64,000 nt of DNA from Ailurus styani. Lineage: Eukaryota > Chordata > Mammalia > Carnivora > Ailuridae. Below the pieces are notes generated by a model, which made no database searches, was not told the origin of the DNA, and worked only from the letters and a program-made list of their open reading frames with translations. The position numbers were made by a program, and so were the translations under genes. Positions 41,701 through 57,000 of the stretch are shown in pieces; within the stretch, counting starts at the first letter, position 1; the number at the start of each line of letters is the position of its first letter. The DNA lies in the NCBI GenBank assembly GCA_002007465.1, contig LNAC01000009.1, positions 2,241,705 to 2,305,704 on the forward strand, read 5' to 3'.

Positions 41701-44700
41701 GCTGCCGAGTCTGTCAGGTGCATTACCTCCGCCTACAGAGGAACAGGAAAAACATGGCATTGGGAAAATTTTCCAGACTTTAGGAGCCACGGAATGTAGG
41801 GTCCTCTGTCAGGCAATTAGTCACTGGTAAGTCACAGTCTTCCTAATTGTCTCCCTCCTATTTCTTTGTCCACCCTGAGATGTGGTCAAAATCAGGTCAA
41901 GTTCACCTCCTCCTCCTGACAATGTCCCTCTTCTGCTCAGACCCTTCAAAGGCTCCCTTCCCAGTGCTCTGGAAATACAAACGAGGCCAAGAGGCCCCCT
42001 GGATCTGGTCCAGAGGGTTCTGGTATCAGTGCCACTTGCGCTCACCCCCCTTCGGCCCTCCTGGCCTCCTCCTTCCTGCTTGAACACAGCATAGCAAGCT
42101 CTTTCCTGCTCTGGATCCTCGCACATGTGATGCCATCTGCCGAGACTACTCTTCTCCAGGGGCTCTCTGCCTGGAAAGCGCCTTTGTACATTCAGGTCTC
42201 AGTCTGGACATGGCCTCCTCGGAGAGGGCCTGTCTCACTGCTCCTATCCTGCTCAAGCGATCACAACCCTAGCATCCTGATTATCTCCTTCATAGTGAAT
42301 TATCGCCACCTCAACCTAGATTTCTTTAGGAATTACTTTACAATTTGCCTCCCCTGTGGGCCACTCCCCACAAGATCAAAGACCTTATTTGCCTTATTCA
42401 TTGCTGTGTCCCCGGATGCCTGACACGTGGTGACCATTCCATTAATAACTGTTAACTAAGTAAGCGAATGGTCAGTATCCTAGACTGAATCAGACTGTTC
42501 TCCTAAGAAGAAAGAGGATGGCAGGATTTTTGGAGCTACAATTCAAGACCTGCTGCCTATCCTGAACCGGCGGGGAACACAGTTAAAAAGATAGTCACAA
42601 CTTCTGGTGGTAATGGACAGTCACTGGACTTACCGTGGGAATCCTTTCATGGTGTATAAAAATACTGAATCATTCTGATGTCCACTTGAAACTAATAGAA
42701 CATTATATGCCACTGATGATTCGATTAAAGGGAAAAAAAAAAAAAAAAAGAGCTGCTACCCAGCTAGGGCCTAAAGGGAGGCGACACACAGGCTACCCAC
42801 GCGGGAACCAAACATTCCCCAAAGGCTGCCTTGCCCTCTGCTGTGTCTGCAGTCTCCAAGGCCACAACCACGGTGACACAGCAACATCCCAAGGTCGCGG
42901 GCAATCTGGCATAGGGAACGAGTCACTTGTGGAAGATGTAAGATAAGAGCATGCTTGGAACAAGGGATATCCAACAAGCCCAAGTTATTCACGAAGTCAA
43001 GATATCAATCCGGTTTCCCCAGGGAAGATCAGTTCAACACTAAGTCCCCACTGCACAACGTGACAGGGTGAAACCACGCACACATACGCACGCGCGCGTG
43101 CAAAGAAAAAAGACTCTTCTCAAATGCTCTCTCTAAAAACCAACTCAGTAGACAGTATATAGACAATGCCTCTGTTCTTTTTCTAACACCAGGAAATGCA
43201 GTTTCTAGAAGGAATGAAACAAATTGCTCCCTAGAGAGGGTGCTGCGGCAGCTGTCGCAGCTGCCTGCTGACCAGTCCACAAATATTTACCCAGCGCAGG
43301 GCACACACCCGAGCAGGTGACACGACACATGCAGGAGAAGCAGATGGAGGAACGGGGCCCCAGAGACCCATCCAGGGCCACAAGGGCAGCTCCAGGAGGC
43401 TTTTATGAATATTGCAAGAGATTTCAGATCACTTCTCTTTTTCTTCAGGGTCCTTGTTGGATCCAACACCCTGAACAGCCCCCAGAAGCCCAGTGTGCGG
43501 GCACACAACTGTTACACTTCAGCTCCCAGGGAGGTCCCTGGTTCATCCTTCATCCCACGGGGCCGTATCTGTTGGGCATCCTGGCACACGGCTGCTAGGA
43601 TACCCAGGTGAAAACCACTCCAAGAGGCTCTTACGTGACTGGTGGCAATGATGAGGAGCATCCTCCAGGCGGAGACGAGCATCTGATACTCCACCAGGGA
43701 GGTGCAGCTGCTGCCCTCCATGTCAGCTGTGTGAACCGCCAATGACTTGACATATCCTGACCAGTAGGCAAAGCGTTTCTCGCTGGAAAATTTCTTAAGC
43801 GTATCTTTTAATGACTGATCTAATGAGCCCCTAGGGTGTCAAGAAAAAACAAAACCTCCAGTTAGGTTTTGAAAGCGGATGGAAATGTGATGGGCACAGA
43901 CCCTAGTTGAGGCAGAGAAAGCGACCTCACTTGGGCGTAAAGGCAGACGGCTCCGGTCACCTCCACTGTGTGGGGCTCATACTTCTTGCTCAACATAATG
44001 GGTTAGGTTGAGGCCTTTTCCAGGATTCCTCCTCCATAAAATCCCAGGCACATGGAGTTTGCTTCACAATAACTCTCTCTGACAATCATAAATGCCATCA
44101 ATGGACTGGCCAGGGACACAACTCAGTGGCCCTCCATAAATGACTCCAAACCAGCTCTCTCCTCTGCCTTGGCTCAAAGAGCCATGCCCCCAGGCCACCG
44201 CACACCCCTCACCCAAACCTTAAATTAAAATCTCAAAAGGGGAAAGGACTCACTTAACTACATAGTATATCTCCAAGCAAATTATCTTCATGATGAGAGC
44301 ACAGGTTTCCAGGATGCTGGGCTGTGGAGGGGGAGAGCAGAGCAGATACCAGTCATGAGGAGAACCTCTTCCCTGGTATCGCCCTCGATGGAACAGAGCA
44401 GGGACCTGATACTTGGAAAACAAGGAAGCCCAATCTCTATCGGATGTGAATGGGCATCCGCGATGCCAGGTCCGCAGGGTCTCCGAGCGAGTGGAGAAGA
44501 CCACGGACGGAGCCATCAACGCAGAGCAGGGTGTGCCACATTCCTTCCCAAGCAAGACAGCAAAGGGAGAGGAAGCAAGCACGCCTCTGAGAAAGAAGTT
44601 TCCAGTGAAGAAAACACTCTCGTTGCTTAATGAGGGGGATGTATCATTTCTGACACCTCAGTCTCACCGCCCAACCTGTCCTCCCAGGGGCTCTCCACCC

Positions 44701-47700
44701 CCGTCCCACACTTCATTCTGGCTTACCTCAGAGGTTTCTGAGGGAGGAGAAAGGGTTCCAAACAGTGGACTGGTTAAATTCTCCCAAAACTTGGGTCTGA
44801 AAGGAAAATACATTTGGAAGTCATACTTTCTCTCACTCAGGCCTTCCTGAAGTCCTGTCCACCTGCCCCGGCTGGTGACTTGTCTGTACTGTACCCGTCT
44901 CAATCCTAACGTGTGTCTCATGGGTCAGCTCCTCCTACATAAATGTAAGAGGTTCCACAGATAAAAATTATGTTTTCTTGTTAAGAAACACAATTGTATG
45001 CATATTCTAGAGTTGAACAATAAAAATTCTCATGGGGCGCCTAGGTGGCTCAGGTGTTAACTGTCTGCCTTTGGCTCAGGTCATGATCCTAAGGTCCTAG
45101 GATTGAGCCCCGAGTCAGGCTCCCCGCTCAGCAGGAAGCCTGCTTCTCCCTCTCCCACTCTCCCTGCTTGTGTTCCCTCTCTTGCTGTCTCTCCCTCTCA
45201 AATAAATAAAATCCTTAAAAATGTACATACAAATAAATACAAATAAATAAAAAGTTTTATATTTGTGCCACTGTACATCCCATAGCCCCACAAAGAAGAG
45301 TAGGGAGGGAAGAAGGACACAGACTTCCATGGTCAGCCTTCTGAATGTCCCTTCCCTTTGTGCAAACAAGGTCCTGGAGAATAGGGGGTTTTGTTCAGTT
45401 CAAGGGCTCAAGAAAGCCACTCTCATCTGAAGCTACTGTTTCTCAAGAACAAGGGATTTTGAAGGGGTTAGAGAAAGGGAACACACAAGGCAGGAAAAGG
45501 AGGGCACCCTAAGACAACCACGTCTCTGCCTGCGGGTGAAGATGACACCTGCTGGCAGTGGCAGCCGTGGAGAACGGCTCCCAGTCAGGCTCCCGCGCAC
45601 CGAACCAGGCTCTGAGCACTTCTCATGCGTCTGCCTAGTGAGCTGTCACAACAAACCTCGAGAGTATAAACTACTGTTACTCCCATTTTGCAGACACAAG
45701 CCTTGGAAGGCAATCCCTCCCAGAGTCAGACTCACTTGGTTCTGAGGACCAGCATGGCACTGTCCCGCCGGTCCTGCCACAAGGCATGCAGAAAGGCAAT
45801 GGCTGCCCGATGCAGCAGGGGTGGACACCAGTAGCGGTCCTGCTGCTGGGAATCAATCAGCTCCAGCACCGCGTGGAGGCAGCTCCACACGCCAAGGCTA
45901 AATTCCTGCAAGAGGGCCAAGCGAGAGTTCAGTCCCTCAGCTGCCATCAGCCAGCGCACCCGGGGGTCGCCCACCCCCCACCTCCCAGGGAGCCCCCCAC
46001 TCTGCTTCATCCCAGGCGCCAGCTCACCTTGGAGCCATCACTGCTATCCTTCACCTCCAGATTCAGAAACAGTTCAATAAGGCCTGGCTGAGTCTCTACC
46101 GCCACCGTGAGGAACTCCAGAATCATGACTTTGATGCGCATGTCCTCAATCTTGCTCTGCAGCCGGGTCAGGAAGGCATCCCGAATGGCAGCCGCATCGT
46201 TGCCCAGGCAGGCGTACACTGACATGGGGGCCACCTGGTGGAGACCGAACACACAGAAGTAGGGCTCTACGTTCAGAAAAACCTCGACGAGGTCCTGCAA
46301 AGGGTACTGGAGACCTCGCAGGAAACACACGGAAAGGGAAACATCCAGATGCATAGCTCCAGGACATTGTGCTCCAAAGAGACATTATGTCAAACTACAG
46401 TACAAAAGGCCCACCAATTCACAGTTGAAATAGTAATCAACATAAAAACATGCACAACCTGTCTCATGGTTAAAGAAATGCAAGGTAAAAAATGAGACGA
46501 TATGGATTTGCCTATTTAATTAGCAAAGATGAAAAAACTGAGGGGGCCACTGCGGCTGGGATACAAGACTTGGTGTTAGGAGTACAAACTGTCAGGGCCC
46601 CAGGCCGGCTCAGCAGGTGGAGCATGCAACTCCTGATCTTGGAGCAGTGGGTTCAAGCCCCACGACGGGTGTGGAGATTATGTTTAAAAAAAAAAAAAAA
46701 GAGGATTTTTTACAATCCTTTTTGGAGGACAATTTAGGAATGTCTAAAAAATTTAAAATGTTCACTAATACCTAATTTTTAGGAACTGAAAACACAAGTT
46801 TATGGAACTCTAGGGACAACAGTCCCTGCCTGTAATAGTGAAAGACAAAAAAATAGCCCAAATCAATTAGGATGCGTCCACCCTGGGCACGCCATGCAAG
46901 CATCAAAGACAATAAAGTAGCTCAAATGTGCCCACGTGTAAAGACTGCAAGATCTGGTGTTCCATGAAGAAAGCTAGTGATAAAACAGTATGAACGGGGC
47001 CATTCTACTTTTGTAAAGAACAAAAGAACACACCAATACGTTTAATACGTAAACACAGATAAAAAGAAATCGGGCGCCTGGGTGGCTCAGTGGGTTAAAG
47101 CCGCTGCCTTCGGCTCAGGTCATGATCCCAGGGTCCTGGGATCAAGGCCCACATCAGGCTCTCTGCTCAGCAGGGAGCCTGCTCTCTCCTCACTCTCTGC
47201 CTGCCTCTCTGCCTGCTTGTAATCTCTCTCTCTCTCTGTATCAAATGAATAAATAAACTCTTTAAAAAAAAAAAAGAAATCTGCCAGGGTGGCTCAAGTC
47301 TGTTGAGTGACTGACTTTTGGTTTCGGTTCAGATCATGGTATCAGGACTATGAGATCGAGCCCCGAACTGGGGTCCATGCTGGGCCTGAAACCTGCTTAA
47401 GAGTCTCTCTCTCTGCCCCTTCTCTCTCTCTCTCATCTCTTAAGGAAAAAAAAAAATCTGGAGAAATGTACTACATATCAATCTGCTCCTAGGGATTTAT
47501 GGAAAAAGGGATCAAAATAGACCTTAATTTTCTATATCACATTTATCTGTAACATTTCAATATTCTAAAATAAGTATGCATGTCTTTTTAATCAGGAAAA
47601 AAAATACTGTCATAAAATACCATTTACAGGGGTGCCTAGGTATCTCAGTCAGTTAAGCAGCTGCCTTCAGCTCAGGTATGATCCCAGGGTCCTGGGATCA

Positions 47701-48033
47701 AGCCCCGTATCGGACTCCCTGCCCAGTGGAGAACCTGCGTCTCCCTCTCCCTCTGTCTGCCACTCTGCCTACTTGTGCTCTCTCGTTCTGTCTGTCAAAT
47801 AAATAAATAAAATCTTTAAAAAAAACACAAAATACCATTTACGTGTGATGTGTATGGCACCACAATTTGTGTGTTGTATGTATGACATATCACTTTAAAA
47901 ATCAGAGAAGTCGGAGTGCCTGGGTGGCTCGGTTGGTTAAGCGACTGCCTTTGGCTCAGGTCATGATCCCAGGATCCATCGGGCTCCTTGCTCGGCAGGG
48001 GGCCTGCTTCTGCCTGCTACTCTGCCTACTTAT

Positions 48034-48072
<39 letters not shown>

Positions 48073-51000
48073 CAAATTAATTTAAAAAATTTTTTTTAAA
48101 AATCGGAGAAGTCTTGGGCGCCTGGGTGACTCAGTTCAGTATCCGACTCTTAATTTAGGCTCAGGTCGTGACCTCAAGAGTCATGGGATCAAGCCCCGCA
48201 TTGGGCTCCATGCTGGGTATGGAGCCTGCTTGGGATTCTCCCTCTCCTTTTGCACATCATCCCCCCACAATCCCCCCACAGCTCATGCACACGTACAAGC
48301 TCATTCTCTCAAACAGATAAATAAACAAAATCTTTAAAAGTCAGAGAAGTCCAAGTTAGCTGTTTCTCTTGCAAGAAGGCAGGAGCAGTCTCAAGCACGA
48401 AGTGAGCTTTCTGGGGGTTTGGCTGATTAAGCGGGAACCTACCGTGGCCAGACGTTTTAGCAGCTGGATGGCAAGACGAGGCAAAGCAGGGTCGTGTTTG
48501 TGGTAGATGTATTTGGCAAGAACAGCAATGAGGTTGTTCCCATGGGCACCTGAGGAAGCACAGGAAACAGGTTAGATATCAAGTGTGCCTGAGTCAAGCT
48601 CCTAAGAGAGGCTGTTAGTCACTAAGGCTCACACACGTTAGGGAGCTTACTGCCCTCAAGTACTGGGAAGGCCAGAGCAAATCCAGGGGGCCATACCGTT
48701 CTTTTTTTTTTTTTTTCAGTAGCCAAGGGGATACACAGGATTTGGAGGTAAACAGCCCAATCCAATTCATTAAGAGCAGAAAGAGAGACATTTTGAAAAA
48801 AACAGGAAGTCTCTTAACATGTTAGAAAAAGACGTCACACTGAAGAACTACACTGAAATGCTAAAATTATCAAATCCCAAAATGATACAAGTAGAATACG
48901 TCTTAGACATTACGCAACCACCTACTTAAAAATGAGGAAACAGGGTCCCAAAGGGATTAAAGAATAGCGTAAGGCCAAAGAGTCAGAGAGTCAATGTTTA
49001 ACAGGTACTCCCAACTTCTCACCATGATTCACAAATAGTAATCTTATCTCCATCATAATCTTATAAGGTAGCTACGACTATTATCCTCATTTTATAGACG
49101 AGAAACCTGAGGCAGAGCTGCTTAATAATGAGCCCAAGATAACACGGCTGATTAGAGCCAAAATCTGAAGCCAGGCAGTCGGACTGTGAACATGGGTCCT
49201 TAACTACTATTCTGTCATCAACAGGAGGCAGAAGTGAAGGACGTCCCCGCCCTCTTGTTTCTAAGTCAAGGATGGGAGCTGGTGATCATTCCCAGATTCC
49301 CTCTAGGAATTAGTCAGAAGATACCGCTGGCTCTAACAACACAGCCTGAAGTATGCCCTCGTGGGCAGAAGCACTGCTGGTCGGAAGAGCAATACATACC
49401 ATGCTGTGTGAGAGCCTGTTCCAGGGGGGACACCACATTAGAAGGCGGTTTCAGCCGAATAACATTGTTGGTGACGGAGAATGCCAGTTTCACTGTCTTG
49501 ATCAGCAGCTGGCCCTGCCCCTGGCCCTCTGCCCCATCACTAGGGTGCCAAATGGAAACCAAAGTTGATTCAGACAACATGACTTCATTCGCAACATATG
49601 TGCTCTCATGAATTAGATTCCAACAATAATCCCAGAGTTCAACAGCTTCTGTTAGAGGCCCCAGTCCAAACTAGGAGAGAGGAGGAGCAATCAACTCCCT
49701 TTGCTATGTGCCAGTCGACACAGCAGCCACTAGGGTATATAAAAGCTATGTCTTAGGGGAAACAAGACCGTCTTTAAAAAGCTACCACACATTAACTTAC
49801 ACTGGAATTCTTAGAACGTGCAGGCACAATAAAGACAAATGGGGAAGGGGGAGGGAGCCCTACCTGCGAGGCTGAGCAGCCATCACCATGTCGATGGTGT
49901 CCACACCGACGCCCATGATATTGATGACTGTCTGCCCTGCTTCTGTGTAGGCCAGACTGCAAATGCAGAGAGACTGCAGGCTGGGGCTGTGACTGCAAGA
50001 CAGACACATTCCAAGTTACTAGGGAGCTGCCAAGCTAATTACTGGAAAGGAAGGGCACTGTCCAAACCAAACTAACTGGACATCAGTGATACAAAGCAGC
50101 TCTCTGCCAGATGAATACATTCTGATCACTTTGCTTAAACAGACTTGATCTTAGGGCCGCCTGGGTGGCTCAAACATTTGCCTTCGGCTCGGATCATGAT
50201 CTCAGGGTCCTGGGATCAAGTGCCACGTAGGGCTCCCTGCTCATCGGGAAGTCTACTTCTCCCTCTCCCTCTGCCCACCCCCCACCAACTTGTGCACGCA
50301 CACGAGCGCTTCTCTCTCTCAAATGAATGAATAAAAGTCCTTAAAAAAAAAGAAAGACAGACCTGATCTTAGAGACCACCCTGAAAAGCTATCTTAAAAG
50401 TCTTATCAATTAGTGGATGTATTTACTGAAATGAATAATTATCAATCCATACAACGGACTGCACGGAACCATTCAAACAAGACAGATCTATATGAAGTGG
50501 CATGGAAATGAAATTCCAGAGCAGTCAGTATGAGCAGAGGAAATCACATAGCAGAAAACATACTAACTTCGTAGTCATCTCCAAGAAGCAGGTTTAGGAA
50601 GGCCGTTTACTATTTCCCAATGAACACATGTAACTTTTGTAAAGATCATAGAAAACAATTTGTGTGTGTGCACAAACTCACTGGGGACAAGCTTGTTTCC
50701 CCTTCATTTCTCTTCTCGATCCACAGGGAGAAAAGATACAGTCCAGTGGAAAGCAAATCAGGACCTCAAGAGTACCGAGCTCTGGGTTCAAGCAAGCTGA
50801 GTTCTCTGGAAGAACTACGGGGCTCCACACAAAAGCCCCTGTCCTCCCATGGGCAGTGGCGGCATCCGGGCATACCCGGCTCAAGCAGTCACCCCCCTCA
50901 TACCTGCCATGTAGGTCTGCCTCATGGCACAGGTTCAGGATCGCATGAATCAGCTCCAGGATCAGGCAACCTGGACTCCAGAAAAGACACAGGAATGATG

Positions 51001-54000
51001 TGGCCTTGTGTGCCGACCGGTACCCCGAGAAAGGGGAAGACAAGATCTCCAGGGAGCCAGGAGTTTCCCGGGTCTTCCCTGCGCACGCCTTCCTTACCAA
51101 TCTGCTCTCTCACACCGTGGGAGTTGTAACGCCACTTGTGATAGCCAGGAAGCATCTCCTTCAGCACGAACATGACACAGGGCACCAGCCCTTGGCTCTG
51201 GGTACTGCCCAGCTGCCCCTACAAGAAACCATGCTGTGAGGACTTTTGCCATTTACAGAAGGGTTTTAGCTACCAGAGATTTAACTCGAAACCCACAGGT
51301 CCATAGGAAATCTTGGCAAATCCTGGCAAACATTAGGATTCAACGGGGTCCAAGCTGTGGGTTTCTGTGACATAGAGAAAAAGACTAACCAAACAATGTC
51401 CTCATGTCCCAAAAGGCAGCTACGTGAAGGGGGTGGAGGAAAGTTAAATCTGCGCGGGGGGGAGGTACTGTAACTATGAAGGACACGACTGTCAGGGATG
51501 GGGCATGCTGGTTTCACAGTCACGATGCCAGCCACACAACTAACCTCTCCTCTGCCACTGGAATCCCAAAAAGGAGCTCTGCTCCTCACAATTCTTGGTC
51601 TAACGTTACTCGATAACATCAGCTTCCTCACCTGTAAGTGGGAATTCTGTACTTCTGCATAAACATACAGATCTTCATCCCTATCTCCACATAGGACTGT
51701 TTCTACCTTCGTAATAAGCACCCATCCACTGATCCTCATAGATAGGAAGTGGGCCGAGTGCTTTTCATGTGCGGCCCTCTCCACAAGTCCGTGGAGTAGA
51801 GACCATTCAACGACTCCTGTTTTGCAGAGGTTCTAAGGAATTCTTTACTCGCCCAAGGCTGATGCAGCAGGCAGGAGGTCAACCTGAAATGTAAACCTAA
51901 TTCTGTCGGACTCCAAAATCTATTTTGCAAACTGAGTTGTGATCCATTAGTGGATTGTGGAATCAGCTTATGAGAAAATAGCCAAGTGCCTTTTGCGTTG
52001 TCAGAGTAGTGCTGAATTTTGACACTCTGCTTCAGGGGCCACACACACACACACATATGTGTATACTGAGTCGTGATATAAAACGTATGTATTACCCTGG
52101 GCTTCAGTGAAAATAGCTTGACAGTCACATCATACCTCCTGCCTCCGAGTGTTACATAAATTAGCACAGATAAAGTACTCGGTACGGAATCAGGCACACA
52201 GTCAACACTCAGTACACAGAAACTGTTAGTGCCATAACCTCAGGACAACTGCTAGGCCTGAAGACATGAGGACTACAGTAGGAGAGAAACTACTTTGGAT
52301 GATTCCATCTGAGCAGCTCTTACCTTGACAAGAGTGGTGATCAAACGCAGAAAGGCGACTGTGACCCCATACTCCCCCTGGGGCTGCTCGCTGTTCATCA
52401 AGAGGCTACCATACCCTCCGGCATTCATCCCCTCCGCGCTGGGAGAGAACAGAGGCAGGGGAATCAGGGTGCGACAATCTCAGGGTTTCCAGAAACTAAT
52501 CAGAGCATTCTTGTTATTACCTAGATGGCTTGGGCCCCAGACAGGAAATCTCTGCAAAAGAATTCATCGAATCTAAGCTACTTCCTACCCAGGGTGAACA
52601 TTAAAAAGGTAATTTCTTGATGTACCGCCTCAAGAGGTTTAAAGTAAAGAAATCAAATAAACATCTGAAAAACATCCTTTTGTCTTACAGGTAAGAGTGG
52701 GCAAGGAGAGAATGCTCAGGTAGGAAAATGGAGGCTGTGTTTTAATAACTGTCCAGCAGGTGAGCTCAAGTAGCCATGAAACAAGGAAAGCTACAGAGTG
52801 ACCACAGCCTAAGAAAGGGAAGCCAAGTCTCTGGATCTAGACACTTGCGGATTCTCCAGGCTGGAGAGTTAACTCCCACACACCTAGGATGGTTGCCGCT
52901 GGATGAGAAATACATCCACAGAGAAGCTTCTTTAAAAGGAATGAAGCTTGGGCGCCTGGGTGGCTCAGTGGGTTAAAGCCTCTGCCTTTAGCTCAGGTCA
53001 TGATCTCAGCGTCCTGGGATCGAGGCCCGCATCGGGCTCTCTGCTCAGCAGGGAGCCTGCTTCCTCCTCTCCCTGTCTCTCTGCCTGCCTCTCTGCCTAC
53101 TTGTAATCTCTCTCTCTATGTCAAATAAATAAATAAAATCTTTAAAAAAAAAAAAAAAGATAAAAGGAATGAAGCTAGCCTGGACCTGAAACATATATGG
53201 TGTTCTCAGGGAATATGCCCTACCCAATGTAGGAAGACATGGCTCACCTAATCATCTGACTCATGTTGGAGACCTGGTGGGCCACGAATGGTAAAAAGCC
53301 TGTGTGACGAAGATCGGTCCAGACCTGAGAAGGAAAAAGAAGAGCCCAATGTTCACGTGTCTTCAGGTGGCCACCAAGTGCACCCTTTTTTGGCTATTAG
53401 GAAGACTCGGCGTCTCTCACCTTTGCTGGGTTACGGGCAGCCAAAACAGTCAAGCAACTGACACAAGAAGCAATGACATCCACTGGTGGGGAGATCACGG
53501 TCGTTAGCCTGGTTGGAGAATAGTGCACTCTACTCGGTAAAATGAACAACACAACTTTTTCCTCCACAAATATTTTCCATTTCTCTCTGCCCAAGTCCCT
53601 CCTCTCACCAAGGATAGAAACACAGGAAGGCCCTCAGCTGGGGATAGTATCACACCAGAGGAACAAGTATAGACGTTAAGCCAGCGGGTGTGTGACCAGA
53701 TGCTTACCGCTGCAGCAGCATATAGATGCGGGACGTGATGGGCAAGAGACAGTCTGCTATGGACAGATCCGTGCTGATGACCTTATGGACTAGATCGATG
53801 ATGGGTCTGACCCGCTGGCAGTGCTGGATTACATCTGTGGGGAAAGAAAGCAAACAACTTCTTCAAGATCACAGAACAGTCTCTGAGACCCAGATAAACA
53901 CTACACTTATCCCAGTCTGGATGGTTTTCAATTTTATCTTGAGATTCTCTGTCTGTCCTCCAAATCTAAGCACAGCTGTTTTTCCTCCCTGCAGTCATGT

Positions 54001-57000
54001 CTCCCCCAGTGGACCTGACCTGCAGTGGAAACGACATGCAGCAGCATTTCAATCTCGCAGGTGAAGAGGGTCCAGCTGCTGTAGGAGTACTCCCAGCGTA
54101 CCAGGTAAGCCCTGTCGTCCAGCACTACTTGGCCCACAGTGCCCTGAGGTATGCGAAGGTTGGTCTGGCCCCCTATGGGAGAGAAGAAAGGAAATGAGTT
54201 TAATATCTGGGAATTCGGGGCGCCTGGGTGGCTCAGTGGGTTAAAGCCTCTGCCTTCGGCTCAGGTCATGATCTCAGGGTCCTGGGATCGAGCCCCGTAT
54301 CGGGATCCCTGCTTAGCGGGGAGCCTGCTTCCCCCACTCTCTCTGCCTGCCTCTCTGGCTACTTGTAATCTCTCTCTGTCAAATAAATAAATAAAATCTT
54401 TAAAAAATAATAATAATAATATCTGGGAATACAATAGGAAAAAGTGCCTCCTACACCAGACACCAATATTTAGTCACACGGAGATGAACACACTCTCTTC
54501 TTAGTAGCTAACACTGATAGACTGGTTTCACCCAGGTTATAACATCTATCAGAATTCCCTTTCTTCTCAAGGCTGAATAATATCCCACTGTATATACGTA
54601 TCACATTTTGTTTATCAATTACATCTGTTGGTGGACACTTATTTAAAATTGTTCTTGTATATGCCTTTTTACCCAACCACCCCACTTTGGGGACTCTATG
54701 TGCTACAAATAAGAGCACCAGTGTATAAGGGGACATGTACCCAAGGCAGCACTGTTTGTAGTGGCAAAAACCTGACACGGCCTACATGTCCTTCAGAAGG
54801 AAGAAGATTCTGAAATATCCAGAATAATTCTGCAGTTACTAAAAAGAACAGGTCAGATCTGTATATAAGAAAAGCAACTTGCAGAATGAATCTAGAAGAG
54901 CATACACAGTATGTAAAAGGACACACACCAGCTCTTAACATTGACTACCCGACAGACAAGTCTCAGTAGGTGAACTCTGTGAAGTGTAGATTGGTGCTGC
55001 GTCTCTTGTTACCATGAACATGTATTATTTTTGAAATAAAACAATCTAATGATGTAAAAAAGGGAGAAATGCACTAAGTTATCAACAAGCATAGTGGAGA
55101 GGAGAAGGAACTGCTTTAAAACGTGAAAAAGTTAAGCAGCAAAGATGAAGTCTCAACAGAGGCTGAGCAAAAGACCTACTGAACCAGGGTCTCTCCATCT
55201 TACCAAGAGGATAAAGGAGTTTGGATGTCTGCCTCCGCCAGAGAGTTCCATCTTCATGGGAGATCACATCGTGGGGCTTGTGCTTATAAAGTTCATTGTA
55301 GAAAGACATCTTATCCAAGAAACTATATACCTGCGAACATGCAGGAAAAAAAATCCAGCTACACATTTACCTGGGGGACACGTGAGGGGTCCCACGTCTG
55401 CTTCTCTGCTCTTCAGCCAGACTGTGTATGTGGGGACTCCCAAACTTCTCATGAACCCGCCTCCATGCTCCTTGCCAGCCCCCCCACCACCACCCTCTAA
55501 CGCTGAGCTCGAAGACCCCTCACTTGCACACAGTTGGCTCTCCTGAACAGTGGGCCTTCACTATTCAAAGGACATTGACTGTGTGGCTTTATTAGTTACT
55601 CCCTCCTCGTGTCTACTGTTATTCTCTGCCAATGAGATAGTAAGGAACTTGATATTTCATCCTACTCCCACAGCATCTACAACAGGTACTTAATTTTATA
55701 TACCTGAGGCACTATCTCTGGCAGTGTTCATTCAACTTCAGACTAATTCTTGCTATGGCAGCGGCACCCCCAAAAATACCTCCCACACTCTGAATTCAGG
55801 CATCTAACCGAACCGACTACCTTTTTGGCGGTGGACTTCCCTGATACGAGGGCTCGTAGCAATTGCAGAAGTGGGGAAAGGAGATGGGGAAACATCCCAC
55901 AGACACTGTCCAGAATGATCCCAAGCCCAGAGGTTGGCTCCTATCGTGAAAGGAGAGAGAAGTCACGGACCCTCACATTATCCATGAATTAACACATCTC
56001 CGAACTGCCCAGCAATCATAAGAAAACCTAAAACCAATCCTTTCCTTGGGGCAGACATCATTCCTCCCTAACAATTTAAGACTTCCGTATATCCACTGAA
56101 AATGGCCATGAGCAGCAGATTTAGTCAGGACCTGAGAAGAGAACACCACTGCCTCCAGTGACCTTCTCCTGGCCATCCTCCCTACAGGAAGACAACGGCA
56201 TTCACCTCCGCATGACGCTTCCAAAGAAGTGAAAAGCACCAAACATGCCGGCATTTAGCCACCACACATGAGCAACAGATCTTCAATCTAAATATTATTT
56301 CATACCACCTTCTCCCAGGAACAGTGTGAGGCTGGATAGCAAGTCAGGAAGAAGAAGATAAGACATACAGGCCCATCTGTCAGGCCACAGTACAAAGGAG
56401 AATAGATGTATTCATCAGCTGGACCCTGGGGCTTCATTCAGGCTGCTGTCAATGCTAACCCTGAGTACGGGTGAGAAACTGTTCTCTCCAAACCCAAATT
56501 CTTATCTAACCAGTTATAATACTCTGACTACACAGACAGAGTTACATTCCCCCAATACCACGTTCAAGAATTACAGTAATGCTGTTGCCTGAGACTGTCA
56601 ATGGGAACAAAGACTTGGTGGGTCGGATAGCGAATATGCTGGTTAATAATACAGGCTACAAACTCAAGTCAGCCAGAACTGCTTCCTGATTCTGGCTGTC
56701 TAGCTATGTGACCTTAGGCAAGTCACGTCACATCTCTGAGCATCACCTTTCCTCATATGCAAAATGGTAATGATGATAATTCTATTTACTTCATAGCTTT
56801 TTGTAAAGATTACTGTGGAAAAACATAAAAGATAAATGCTTTCACTACAAGAACATCCTAGCATAATTCCCTCTGACACACTTACTGTTCCCCAGAATAG
56901 TTCTGGGAGAGAAGGGTCCGCCAAGACTTCACATGCTGTGTCAATTACATCCTGTTGGGGGAGGGGGGAAGAAAATAGCTTATTTTCCCTCCTTGAACCA

